A stretch of 31,390 bases of DNA from JAMOBE01 sp039908285 (GTDB lineage Bacteria; Pseudomonadota; Alphaproteobacteria; Rhodospirillales; Rhodospirillaceae): the NCBI GenBank assembly GCA_039908285.1, contig JAMOBE010000038.1:1-31390 (forward strand), written 5' to 3'. Shown piece after piece: positions 7,459 through 14,992 of this stretch. The number at the start of each line of letters is the position of its first letter. Position 1 is the stretch's first letter. A program made the position numbers and the translations under genes. The notes under the pieces are model-generated. The model ran no database searches. It worked only from the letters and a program-made list of their open reading frames with translations, and had not been told where the DNA came from.

Positions 7459-7848
7459 TCAGACCCCCGCTACCAACAGGACCACCAGCGACACCACCGC
7501 CCAGATCGCATAGTGCGTTCCGACGATGACACCGGGCGCCACGAACTCATCGCCACGCTGGATCGGCATGGCCTGGTGCGTGACGTTGAACCAGGTGGAG
7601 GAGTGATAGACCGCGAACAGGAACGCGACGACGTGGAACAGGATCGAGCCCGGAGCCTTCAACGCCGTCAGAAACGCGTTGTAGGCGGCCTCGCTCTCGG
7701 CCAGCCGCATCAGCCCCACCGTCAGCACGGCGGTGTAGGCGCCGATGAACAGGCACGTCACCTCGCGCGCCATGTACCGCTTGTAGCGGCCCTGACGCAT
7801 GAACCACGAAGTCTTCGGAATCGGTCGAACGTAAGGTTTGCGGCTCAT
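7459..7848 (-). CDS. frdC: Fumarate reductase membrane anchor subunit FrdC
   Basis: The 129-residue protein begins SRKPYVRPIPKTSW, as E. coli FrdC begins with KRKPYVRP. It continues YKRYMAREVT, which keeps the Glu of the quinol site (E. coli MLREGT), and has three membrane helices with HSSTWFNVTHQA between the second and third. The ATG at 7848 shares one base with the frdB TGA, so translational coupling is likely. Upstream in-frame codons fall inside frdB and are not used. The ABCD gene order and these sequences identify a fumarate reductase rather than a heme-containing SdhCD succinate dehydrogenase. Confidence 0.92.
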   Translation of the reverse strand: MSRKPYVRPIPKTSWFMRQGRYKRYMAREVTCLFIGAYTAVLTVGLMRLAESEAAYNAFLTALKAPGSILFHVVAFLFAVYHSSTWFNVTHQAMPIQRGDEFVAPGVIVGTHYAIWAVVSLVVLLVAGV

Positions 7849-8591
7849 CAGCGTCCCCCCCCCAGGAAGCCAAGGAAGTAGTCCACGGTGCTGGCGATCT
7901 TGCCCTGCTGGATCGCCGCCGCCGGATCGACGTGCTTCGGACAGACCTCCGAGCATGCGCCGACGAAGGAGCACTCCCACACGCCATCATGGCTGGCGAC
8001 GATCTCCTGCCGCTGCGCCCGCCCGCCATCGCGGGAGTCCAGGTTGTAGCGATGGGCGAGAGCCAGAGCCGCCGGACCGACGAACTCGGGGCTCAACCCA
8101 TACTGCGGGCAGGCCGCATAGCACAGCAGGCAGTTGATGCACAGCGTGTACTGCTTGAACTTCTTCAACTGCGCCGGCGTCTGCAGGTACTCGCCCTGCT
8201 CGACCGTCCTCGGTTCCTTCGGAATGATGTAGGGCTGCAGGCTGGTGAGCTTCTCGATGAAGTCATCGATGACCACCACCAGATCGCGCTCGATCGGGAA
8301 GTTGTTGAGCGGCTCGACCCGCACGGTCGAGCCGTAATCCCGCAGGAATGCCTTGCACGACAGGGTGGGCTCGCCGTCGATCATCATGCCGCAGCTTCCG
8401 CAGACGGCCATGTGGCACGACCAGCGATAGCTGAGCGAGCTGTCCAGATGATCCTTGATGTAGTTCAAGGCATCGAGAACGACCCACTCCTCCTCACAGG
8501 GCACGCTGTAGGACTGGAACGACGGTTCCGCGTCGGATTCCGGGCGGTACCGCATGACCTCGAAGGTTATGGTGCGCTTGTTGCTGCTCAT
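7848..8591 (-). CDS. frdB: Fumarate reductase iron-sulfur subunit FrdB
   Basis: The electron-transfer subunit has 247 residues. The [2Fe-2S] ligands are C59, C64, C67 and C79 (SCHMAVCGSCG...LSC). The [4Fe-4S] site is CINCLLCYAACP (C151, C154, C157, C161). The [3Fe-4S] site is C207, C213 and C217 in ECSFVGACSEVCP. All three clusters are therefore complete, giving the wire between FAD in FrdA and the quinol at FrdCD. The start overlaps the frdA stop by 4 nt and the stop touches the frdC start, a tight operon. Confidence 0.95.
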   Translation of the reverse strand: MSSNKRTITFEVMRYRPESDAEPSFQSYSVPCEEEWVVLDALNYIKDHLDSSLSYRWSCHMAVCGSCGMMIDGEPTLSCKAFLRDYGSTVRVEPLNNFPIERDLVVVIDDFIEKLTSLQPYIIPKEPRTVEQGEYLQTPAQLKKFKQYTLCINCLLCYAACPQYGLSPEFVGPAALALAHRYNLDSRDGGRAQRQEIVASHDGVWECSFVGACSEVCPKHVDPAAAIQQGKIASTVDYFLGFLGGGR

Positions 8592-10345
8592 TGGCCTGCT
8601 GCCCCCCCGTAGACGCGCGCCGCCGGCTGCGATTTGGTGATGACGACGTCGAGGTAATCGATCTTCGGATTACCGTCGCCATTGAAGTGCGCCAGGGTGT
8701 GCTTCAGATAGTTGACATCATCGCGCTTCTCGTAGTCGAGTCGCTGATGGGAGCCGCGCGACTCCTTGCGCTGCAGGGCCGAATGGGCCAGCGTCTGCGC
8801 CACGTCCAGCATCGCCCCCACCTCGAGCGTGTAGAGGAGGTCGGTGTTGAACACGCGGCTCTTGTCCTTGACGGACACGTTGGCATAGCGCGCCCGGACT
8901 TCGTCGATCTTCTTGGCCGTCGAGGTCAGGGTCTGCTCGGTGCGGTAGATGCCGGCACCGTCTTCCATGGTGTCGTTCATCTCCTGGCGGAGGCCGGCGA
9001 GGCTCTCCTTCCCGCCCTGCCGGCTGAAGATGGTCTCCACCCGGTCGAGAGCGGCCTTGGAGCGATCGCGGAACACGGCGTCCTTGACGTCCTTGCCCTC
9101 GCCCTTGGCATAGGCCACGGCATTGCGTCCGGCACGGGCGCCGAACACCAGAAGCTCGCCCAGCGAGTTGGAGCCCAGCCGGTTGGCGCCGTTGATGCTG
9201 ACGCAGGCGCACTCGCCCGCCGCATACAGCCCCTTGACCGGGGTGGCGCCCTCGATGTCGGTGTGGATGCCGCCCATCATGTAGTGCACGACGGGGCGCA
9301 CCGGCACCGGATCGGTGACCGGGTCCACGCCGATGTAGCTGCGGGCCAGATCGCGCACGAACGGCAGGCGCTCGTTGATCAGCTTCTCGCCCAGGTGGCG
9401 CATGTCCAGGTGAACCATGTCGCCGTAGGGCGTCTTGACGGTCCGGCCCTTACGCTGCTCGTGCCAGAAGGCCTGGCTCAGGCGGTCGCGGGGGCCAAGC
9501 TCCATGGCCTTGAGACGCGGCCACGGATCGGGCGGCCCCAGGTCATAGTCCTGCAGGTAGCGGTAGCCGTCCTTGTTGGTCAGGATGCCACCCTCGCCGC
9601 GACAGCCCTCGGTCAGCAGAATGCCGGTGATGGGCAGGCCGGTCGGATGGTACTGGACGAATTCCATGTCCTTGAGCGGCACGCCGGCGCGGTAGGCCAT
9701 GGCCATGCCGTCGCCGGTCTTGATGCCGCCGTTGGTGGTGAACGGGAAGATTTTGCCCGCGCCGCCCGAGCAGATGATCACCGCCTTGGCCTGGAACGCA
9801 TGCATGACGCCGGTCCGCATCTCGATGGCGTTGACGCCATGGCAGCGGCCGTTATCCACCAGCAGATCGGTGGAGAAGAACTCGTCGAACCGCGTGATCG
9901 ACGGGTACTTGAGCGAGGTCTGGAACAGCGTGTGCAGCATGTGGAAGCCGGTCTTGTCGGCCGCGTACCACGTGCGCTCGATCTTCATGCCGCCGAACGG
10001 GCGCACCGCGACCTTGCCGCCGGCCTCACGGCTCCACGGGCAGCCCCAGTGCTCCATCCGGGTCAGCTCTTTCGGGATGGTGTTGACGAAATACTCCACC
10101 GCGTCCTGGTCGCACAGCCAGTCCCCGCCGGAGACCGTGTCGTGGAAGTGGTATTCGAGGCTGTCGTTCTCCTTGATGACTCCGGCCGCCCCGCCTTCCG
10201 CCGAGACGGTATGGCTGCGCATCGGGTACACCTTCGAAATCAGCGCGATTTTCAGGCTGGGATCGGCCTCGGCGACGGCGATTGCCGCACGCAGGCCCGC
10301 ACCGCCAGCGCCGACGATGGCGATGTCAGTCTTGATCGTTTCCAT
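8588..10345 (-). CDS. frdA: Fumarate reductase flavoprotein subunit FrdA
   Basis: The 585-residue protein follows E. coli FrdA along its whole length. It has the dinucleotide fold DIAIVGAGGAGLRAA and SKVYPMRSHTVSAEGG, with the His (H45) that binds FAD covalently. It also has EFVQYHPTGLP, LTEGCRGEGG, LGPRDRLSQAFWHE, RPVVHYMMGGIHTD and GANRLGSNSLGEL. The stretches WLCDQDAVEYF and CPWSREAGG are more Frd-like than SdhA-like. FrdA reduces fumarate to succinate at the cytoplasmic face as the end of an anaerobic chain. The ATG at 10345 is preceded by GGGGGAGGG about 11 bp upstream. It is the first gene of frdABCD. A palindrome at 10411-10433 lies in its probable promoter region. Confidence 0.95.
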   Translation of the reverse strand: METIKTDIAIVGAGGAGLRAAIAVAEADPSLKIALISKVYPMRSHTVSAEGGAAGVIKENDSLEYHFHDTVSGGDWLCDQDAVEYFVNTIPKELTRMEHWGCPWSREAGGKVAVRPFGGMKIERTWYAADKTGFHMLHTLFQTSLKYPSITRFDEFFSTDLLVDNGRCHGVNAIEMRTGVMHAFQAKAVIICSGGAGKIFPFTTNGGIKTGDGMAMAYRAGVPLKDMEFVQYHPTGLPITGILLTEGCRGEGGILTNKDGYRYLQDYDLGPPDPWPRLKAMELGPRDRLSQAFWHEQRKGRTVKTPYGDMVHLDMRHLGEKLINERLPFVRDLARSYIGVDPVTDPVPVRPVVHYMMGGIHTDIEGATPVKGLYAAGECACVSINGANRLGSNSLGELLVFGARAGRNAVAYAKGEGKDVKDAVFRDRSKAALDRVETIFSRQGGKESLAGLRQEMNDTMEDGAGIYRTEQTLTSTAKKIDEVRARYANVSVKDKSRVFNTDLLYTLEVGAMLDVAQTLAHSALQRKESRGSHQRLDYEKRDDVNYLKHTLAHFNGDGNPKIDYLDVVITKSQPAARVYGGAAGQ

Positions 10346-10725
10346 TTCGGTGAGTTCCCTCCCCCAAGGGCTGGCGTTTGAGCAACTTTATCACAGACAT
10401 GCGCAGCACCTACCTCATTATCGGACCGAGGTAAAGGGTCCCGTTTCCAATCTTGAACATTTCGTATATCGGCTGCCGTGATCTTCGGGTGAATCAGGGT
10501 GCGAAATGGCGTCCGGACGGCTCCGGCGGGGCTCTCCGACGCCCATCGGCGCGACTCGGGTGCGGAGGGCGAAAGCGGGGAACGCAACGCGAGACTTGAC
10601 ATGAACGCCGCGTCCCGCGACAAACTTGTCGGAGCGTTGCGAATGACAGACAGGATCGGGCCGCGTGGTCCCGTCCCAATAATGCCAGAGAGCACAGAGT
10701 ACCGTCACCGGGGAGGGTCCAACGC
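10346..10725. promoter_or_regulatory. 380-bp divergent intergenic region between frdA and the COQ10/rquA unit
   Basis: No gene is seen here. It must hold the promoters for leftward frdABCD and rightward COQ10-like/rquA/argC. TACCTC at 10411-10416 and GAGGTA at 10428-10433 form an inverted repeat about 70-90 bp upstream of frdA, a possible operator. TTGACA at 10596-10601 could be a -35 for the rightward unit, but the matching -10 (about 10619-10624) is poor. CGACAA/TTGTCG at 10618-10631 is a small hairpin. I found no clear FNR/FixK box (TTGAT-N4-ATCAA). Good ribosome-binding sites lie at both ends. Confidence 0.4.
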
Positions 10726-11352
10726 ATGCCGATGCATGCCGTCAACAGGCATCTTGCCTTTGCGCCGGAGCAGCTTTTCGACCTCGTCGCCGATGTCGAG
10801 AAGTATCCGGAATTCGTCCCCTGGTGGGTCGCCGCCACCGTCGTCAAAAAGGACGGGGAGGGGTACCACACCCGGCAGGTCATCGGCCTGCCCCTGGTCC
10901 GTCAGGAGTTCCAGACCCGCACCGTGCTGAGCCGGCCCGGGTCGATTCACGTCACGTCCAGCGACAAGCCGTTCCGGCACCTCGACATGCTCTGGACCTT
11001 CGACCAGGCCCCCGAGGGCGGCAGCCAGGTCGCCCTGCGGGTGAGCTTCGAGTTCCAGTCGATGCGCTATTCCATGCTGGCCAGCATCATTTCCGGCGAC
11101 GGCGTCCGCCGCCTGGTGGACGCCTTCCAGGCCCGCGCGCTCCAGGTCTATGGCCATGCGCCGCACCATCGTGCCGAGCCTGCCAGTCGGGCGGCGGTAC
11201 CCGAGCCGGTCAAGGCCCTGGGCGGCGACGAGCATCGCTCCGGTGGGAACCCGCTGGGTGGGCATCCGCTTGGAGGACATCGTCTCGGTCACAACCATCA
11301 TCGCCATGTGTCGCCATTCCGGCATGGCGCGGCGGCCACGGCGGAAGCCTGA
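10726..11352 (+). CDS. COQ10/RatA-family START-fold quinone-binding protein with a His-rich tail
   Basis: Residues 1-143 form the COQ10/RatA polyketide-cyclase (START) domain, with LFDLVADVEKYPEFVPWW near the N-terminus and a family-typical VALRVSFEFQS strand followed by the long C-terminal helix VRRLVDAFQARALQVY. Family members bind ubiquinone-like lipids and help deliver or retain them for synthesis and respiration. Residues 144-208 are unusual: a low-complexity Gly/His tail with 11 histidines (GGHPLGGHRLGHNHHRH), reminiscent of metal-binding tails. The ATG at 10726 has GGGGAGGG about 9 bp upstream. It is followed 91 bp later by rquA on the same strand and is divergent from frdA. That placement suggests handling of ubiquinone or rhodoquinone, but the substrate is inferred. 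Confidence 0.82.
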   Translation: MPMHAVNRHLAFAPEQLFDLVADVEKYPEFVPWWVAATVVKKDGEGYHTRQVIGLPLVRQEFQTRTVLSRPGSIHVTSSDKPFRHLDMLWTFDQAPEGGSQVALRVSFEFQSMRYSMLASIISGDGVRRLVDAFQARALQVYGHAPHHRAEPASRAAVPEPVKALGGDEHRSGGNPLGGHPLGGHRLGHNHHRHVSPFRHGAAATAEA

Positions 11353-11443
11353 TGGCGGGAAGTCTGATGGCGGGCGGGCGGAAAGTTTCGACGCGGCGGG
11401 GGGGTGAATCCGCCGACGGGTGGCATGTGGGGGGACGTGGTCG

Positions 11444-12244
11444 ATGAGTCAATTCGAGGGGAACGCCGCGCGGTCCACCGAGCGGGAGGAACTTGAATTG
11501 TCTCTCGCCGACGCGGGGGCGACCGCCGCCGCCGCGACCGCGGTGGCGCAACCGGTGCCCTTTCCCGCCGCCGAGCCGATCACCATCCCCGACTATCTGC
11601 GGGACGTGTACCACTGGGCCTACCTGAGCCGGGTCGGCCGGGCGGTGTTCGACCATCCGGCGGTGGTGCACTCCATCCTGTGGGGCAACATGCACCGCCT
11701 GACCGCGGCGGTGACCGAGGAGATCGCTCCGGGCACCCGGGTGCTGCAGCCGGCCTGCGTCTATGGCAACTTCTCGGCCAGCCTGGCCCGGGCGGTGGGG
11801 CCGACCGGACACCTGGTGGTCACCGACGTGGCGCCCATCCAGGTGTCGGGCTGCCGCGGCAAACTGGAAGGGATGCCCTTCACCACGGTGCGCCTTGGCG
11901 ACGCGGCGCGGCCGACGGGCGGTCCCTACGACGTGGTGGCCTGCTTCTTCCTGCTGCACGAGGTGCCGGAGCACTACAAGACGATGATCGTCAACGCCCT
12001 CCTCGACGTCATCACGCCGGACGGCAAGGTGGTGTTCGTGGACTATCACCGGCCCGCCGCCCTCCACCCGCTGAAGGGGGTGATGAGCATGGTCTTCGAC
12101 ACCCTGGAGCCGTTCGCCAAGGACCTGTGGCAGAAGGAAATCCAGGACTACGCCACCACGCCCGGCGCCTTCGCCTGGACCAAGCGCACCTACTTCGGCG
12201 GCCTGTACCAGAAGATCGTGGCCCGGCGGAAGGATCGTCCATGA
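11444..12244 (+). CDS. rquA: Rhodoquinone biosynthesis methyltransferase-like protein RquA
   Basis: RquA converts ubiquinone to rhodoquinone; published work describes SAM as the amino donor. The 266-residue product has the family signature PDYLRDVYHWAYL (49-61), then SILWGNMHRL (77-86). It carries an atypical SAM motif I, VLQPACVYGNFSASLA (100-114), instead of the usual ExGxGxG. LVVTDVAPIQ, FFLLHEVPE, VVFVDYHRP, LEPFAKDLW and FFGGLYQK-type endings (YFGGLYQKIV) follow. Residues 1-47 are an Ala-rich extension. The ATG at 11444 has GGGGGGA 9 bp before it. The stop overlaps the argC start by 4 nt. Its neighbour frdABCD encodes the enzyme that uses rhodoquinol, which strongly supports the call. 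An unrelated class I methyltransferase is the alternative. Confidence 0.85.
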   Translation: MSQFEGNAARSTEREELELSLADAGATAAAATAVAQPVPFPAAEPITIPDYLRDVYHWAYLSRVGRAVFDHPAVVHSILWGNMHRLTAAVTEEIAPGTRVLQPACVYGNFSASLARAVGPTGHLVVTDVAPIQVSGCRGKLEGMPFTTVRLGDAARPTGGPYDVVACFFLLHEVPEHYKTMIVNALLDVITPDGKVVFVDYHRPAALHPLKGVMSMVFDTLEPFAKDLWQKEIQDYATTPGAFAWTKRTYFGGLYQKIVARRKDRP

Positions 12245-13275
12245 TCAGGGTCGCCATTCTCGGGGCCAGCGGCTACACGGGAGCCGAACTCATCCGCCTG
12301 CTGGCCCGCCATCCCCAGGCGGAGATGACCGTCCTGACCGCCGACCGGCGCGCCGGCCACGACCTCGGCTCGGTGTTTCCCCATCTCGCCGGCCTCGATC
12401 TGCCGGGCCTGGTGGCCCTGGAGGCGGTGGACTACTCGGCGGTGGACGTGGTGTTCTGCGGCCTGCCCCACGGCACGACCCAGGAGGTGGTGGCCGGGAT
12501 GCCCTCGTCGGTCAAGGTGATCGACCTCTCGGCCGACTTCCGCTTCCACGACCTACACACCTACGCCGAATGGTACGGCCACCCCCACAAGGCCCCGGAG
12601 ATCCAGAAGGAGACCGTGTACGGCCTCACCGAGCTGGCGCGGCCGTTGATCCGCGGGGCGCGGGTGGTGGCCTGTCCCGGCTGCTATCCAACCTCGGCGC
12701 AACTGCCGCTGATACCTTTGCTGCAGGCGGGGCTGATCGCCGCCGACGACATCATCATCGACTCGAAGTCGGGCGTCTCGGGCGCCGGCCGCGCCGCCAA
12801 GGAGGGCTCGCTCTACTGCGAGGTGGCCGAGGGCATCCACGCCTATGGCATCGCCTCCCACCGCCACGCCCCGGAGATCGAGCAGGGACTGAGCCAGGCC
12901 GCCGGGCGGCCGGTGATCGTCAATTTCACTCCCCACCTGATGCCCATGAGCCGGGGCATCCTGTCCACGATCTACGTCCGCCTGGCCGAGGGCGTCACCG
13001 CCGCCGAGCTGCGCACGGCCCTGGCCGGACGATACGCCGGCGAGCCGTTCGTGCGCGTGCTGCCGGAGGGCGTCGTGCCCCATACCCGCCACGTGCGGGG
13101 CTCCAACACCTGCCTGATGGGCGTGTTCGCCGACCGCATGCCGGGACGGGCGATCATCTGCTCGGTCATCGACAATCTGGTCAAGGGGGCGTCGGGACAG
13201 GCGGTGCAGAACTTCAACCTGATGATGGGGCTCCCCGAGACCACGGGCCTGGAACAGCAGCCCCTGTTCCCCTGA
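12241..13275 (+). CDS. argC: N-acetyl-gamma-glutamyl-phosphate reductase ArgC
   Basis: ArgC catalyses the NADPH-dependent third step of arginine synthesis. The 344-residue protein starts IRVAILGASGYTGAEL (nucleotide-binding loop). It has VFCGLPHG, the catalytic Cys148 in ACPGCYPTSAQLPL, SKSGVSGAGR, HRHAPEIEQ and the C-terminal DNLVKGASGQAVQN. Length is normal for the single-domain bacterial enzyme. The ATG at 12241 overlaps the rquA stop (ATGA), so the two are probably translated in a coupled way although their pathways are unrelated. The gamma-carbonic-anhydrase-like gene follows 25 bp downstream. Confidence 0.96.
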   Translation: MIRVAILGASGYTGAELIRLLARHPQAEMTVLTADRRAGHDLGSVFPHLAGLDLPGLVALEAVDYSAVDVVFCGLPHGTTQEVVAGMPSSVKVIDLSADFRFHDLHTYAEWYGHPHKAPEIQKETVYGLTELARPLIRGARVVACPGCYPTSAQLPLIPLLQAGLIAADDIIIDSKSGVSGAGRAAKEGSLYCEVAEGIHAYGIASHRHAPEIEQGLSQAAGRPVIVNFTPHLMPMSRGILSTIYVRLAEGVTAAELRTALAGRYAGEPFVRVLPEGVVPHTRHVRGSNTCLMGVFADRMPGRAIICSVIDNLVKGASGQAVQNFNLMMGLPETTGLEQQPLFP

Positions 13276-13300
13276 GACACCAATAGGAGCAATCGAGACG

Positions 13301-13831
13301 ATGAGCGGACTCATCCTGCCCTGGAAGGGCGTCACCCCCACCATCCATGCCGAGACCTTCATCGCCCCGACGGCGGTGGTGATCGGCGACACGGTGATCG
13401 GCCAGGGGTGCTCCATCTGGTTCGGCACCGTGGTGCGGGGCGACGTGCACGAGATCCGCATCGGCGAGCGCACCAACATCCAGGACAACTCGGTGGTCCA
13501 CGTCACCGGCGGCAAGTTCGGGACCTACATCGGCTCCGACATCACCATCGGCCATCGCGCCATCATCCACGCCTGCACGCTGGAGGACGGCTGCTTCATC
13601 GGCATGGGAGCGACGGTGATGGACGGCGCCGTGGTCGAGTCGCAAGCCATGGTGGCCGCCGGCGCCATGGTCACCCCCGGCAAGCGGGTGAAGTCCGGCG
13701 AGCTGTGGGCCGGCAGCCCGGCCAGATTCCTCCGCCGCCTCGACGAGGCCGAACTCGCCAACTTCCCCTTCCTGGTCGCCCGCTATGGCGAACTGCGCGA
13801 GGGGTATCTGGAGCTTCTGGCCAGCGACTGA
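13301..13831 (+). CDS. Gamma-carbonic-anhydrase-like left-handed beta-helix protein
   Basis: The 176-residue product consists of hexapeptide turns (IAPTAVVIGDTVIGQGCSIW, VVRGDVHEIRIGERTNIQD), the hallmark of a left-handed beta helix, followed by a C-terminal helix. His67 (VVHV), His85 and His90 (GHRAIIHA) match the zinc-ligand pattern of gamma-class carbonic anhydrases and PaaY-like relatives. Arg46, Asp48 and Gln61 lie in the expected motif RGD...NIQD. Whether it hydrates CO2 or acts as a thioesterase-like or unknown enzyme cannot be told. AGGAG precedes the ATG, and it is probably the last gene of the rquA-argC unit. Confidence 0.9.
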   Translation: MSGLILPWKGVTPTIHAETFIAPTAVVIGDTVIGQGCSIWFGTVVRGDVHEIRIGERTNIQDNSVVHVTGGKFGTYIGSDITIGHRAIIHACTLEDGCFIGMGATVMDGAVVESQAMVAAGAMVTPGKRVKSGELWAGSPARFLRRLDEAELANFPFLVARYGELREGYLELLASD

Positions 13832-13873
13832 GGGGGCGTTGACTCCGGCCGGCTGAAGTCTCAAAGTGGGACC

Positions 13874-14323
13874 ATGACGACGATCACCTTCGACACCCTG
13901 AAGTTCGCGCACCGATTGCGGCAGGGCGGAATCCCCGAGCCGCAGGCCGATGCCATCACCGAGGCGTTCATCGACGCCTCGGGGGAGGCGGGCTTGGCCA
14001 CGGGTCACGACATCGAGCGGCTGGACACCAAGCTGGAAACCCAGATCGCGGCGGTACGCACGGACATCGAGCGACTGGACACCAAGCTGGAAACCCAGAT
14101 CGCGGCGGTACACACGGACATCGAGAGGCTGGACACCAAGCTGGAAACCCGGATTGCGGCGGTACGCACGGACATCGAGAGGCTGGACACCAAGCTGGAA
14201 ACCCGGATTGCGGCGGTACACACGGACATCGAACTCGCCAAGCGCGACCTGACCATCCGCCTTGGCGCCATGATTGCCGCCGGTGTCGCCATCCTCTCGG
14301 CATTCAAATTCTTCGGCCACTGA
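13874..14323 (+). CDS. Coiled-coil protein with four 18-residue repeats and a C-terminal membrane helix
   Basis: The 149-residue protein has an N-terminal MTTITFDTLKFAHRLRQGG segment and a helical EPQADAITEAFID, as in DUF1640-type coiled-coil proteins. Four tandem 18-residue units (DIERLDTKLETQIAAVRT and variants) cover residues 46-117. Then a short amphipathic stretch leads to the hydrophobic MIAAGVAILSAFKFF at the end, a likely membrane anchor. An 18-residue period equals one heptad plus one hendecad, so a slightly unwound coiled coil is expected. The DNA repeats are nearly identical, each 54 bp. No function is assigned; it is probably an oligomeric, membrane-tethered coil. GGGA precedes the ATG only weakly. 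Confidence 0.75.
   Translation: MTTITFDTLKFAHRLRQGGIPEPQADAITEAFIDASGEAGLATGHDIERLDTKLETQIAAVRTDIERLDTKLETQIAAVHTDIERLDTKLETRIAAVRTDIERLDTKLETRIAAVHTDIELAKRDLTIRLGAMIAAGVAILSAFKFFGH
14009..14224 (+). repeat. Four 54-bp tandem repeats within the coiled-coil gene
   Basis: Units start at 14009, 14063, 14117 and 14171, each beginning GACATCGAG and encoding 18 residues. A fifth partial copy begins at 14225. Near-identity between units suggests recent duplication, and strain-to-strain length change is possible. Confidence 0.85.
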
Positions 14324-14344
14324 TCCGCCGGCGGTTCAGTTCTG

Positions 14345-14551
14345 TCAGGCAAAGATTCGATAATTCAGAGTGTTTCCGTCCTTATCGCGAACCAGGATCT
14401 CGTGTCCGGCATCCCGTTCATCAATCATCGACTCATACAGCCGCAGAGCGTTCTTTATTACTTCTTCAATGGAAACGGCTTCCGTTCTTTCCTTGAGTGC
14501 CACAAGTCTCTCAAATGACCTATTTGGAAGAACGATTTCGAGAGTCGTCAC
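14345..14551 (-). CDS. Small ribbon-helix-helix-like (CopG-type) protein
   Basis: The product is 68 residues, using the GTG at 14551, which has AGAGGA 6 bp upstream; a longer GTG start at 14599 is possible. TTLEIVLPNRSFERLVALKERTE gives a beta strand followed by a helix, and SIEEVIKNALRLYESMIDE a second helix. This is the ribbon-helix-helix pattern of CopG-type DNA-binding proteins and antitoxins. The tail ILVRDKDGNTLNYRIFA is often seen after such domains. It lies 31 bp downstream of a small membrane protein gene on the same strand, in an AT-rich patch. No toxin of known type is next to it. It is possibly self-regulating. DNA binding is inferred. Confidence 0.6.
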   Translation of the reverse strand: MTTLEIVLPNRSFERLVALKERTEAVSIEEVIKNALRLYESMIDERDAGHEILVRDKDGNTLNYRIFA

Positions 14552-14582
14552 TTCCTTTCCTCTGTTAACTATATACACTCGC

Positions 14583-14846
14583 CTACCTCGTCTTAGCACT
14601 GAAATAGTAGCCGATCATGAGGTAGAGCGGAATCGAAACTGCCCTCCATACAGACTCTAGATAACTGTAATCTGAATTCAGAACGCTTATTACGCCAGAG
14701 ACTGCCAACGACCCTATTCCAACGCAAAACGCAACAAGCACAAACCTATCGATTGGATGCGTGTGATATTTTTTTTCTTGAGAAGACTCCACTACCGTCA
14801 CCCTGTCGATGGGAAACTCTTCTCCGACCGCAACTGTATACTTCAT
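14583..14846 (-). CDS. Small membrane protein of unknown function
   Basis: The product is 87 residues from the ATG at 14846; a start at 14882 would add 12 residues including two Cys. The first about 40 residues are polar (KYTVAVGEEFPIDRVTVVE). Two hydrophobic segments follow, FVLVAFCVGIGSLAVSGVI and a second around SIPLYLMIGYYF, ending in SAKTR. No family is recognised. Composition is AT-rich (26 of 60 G/C at 14761-14820) compared with neighbours, as is the ribbon-helix-helix gene 31 bp downstream. The pair is probably one acquired unit. A GGGA about 9 bp upstream supports the shorter start only weakly. Confidence 0.55.
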   Translation of the reverse strand: MKYTVAVGEEFPIDRVTVVESSQEKKYHTHPIDRFVLVAFCVGIGSLAVSGVISVLNSDYSYLESVWRAVSIPLYLMIGYYFSAKTR

Positions 14847-14992
14847 GTATTTTGTTCCCGAAGCACGACACCCACAGGCCATGATGGTTCACAGACCAGA
14901 TCGGCCTTGCCTGCGTCGAACATTGTAGCGAAAAGTTGCTCTTCGGGCAATCGTCCCGCGCCAAGGTACAACGAAACACAGGGAGAAGGCCC

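Noticed and set aside
7117..10345. Succinate dehydrogenase sdhCDAB
   Set aside because: The gene order is ABCD, and the anchors match FrdC/FrdD rather than heme-binding SdhC/SdhD.
10370..10400. FNR box upstream of frdA (TTGAGC...TTTATCA)
   Set aside because: The spacing and half-sites do not fit TTGAT-N4-ATCAA.
10618..10650. Repeat shared with 20370-20392 (TGCGAATGAC)
   Set aside because: The shared core is only about 10 bp in otherwise different sequence, too short to claim a dispersed repeat.
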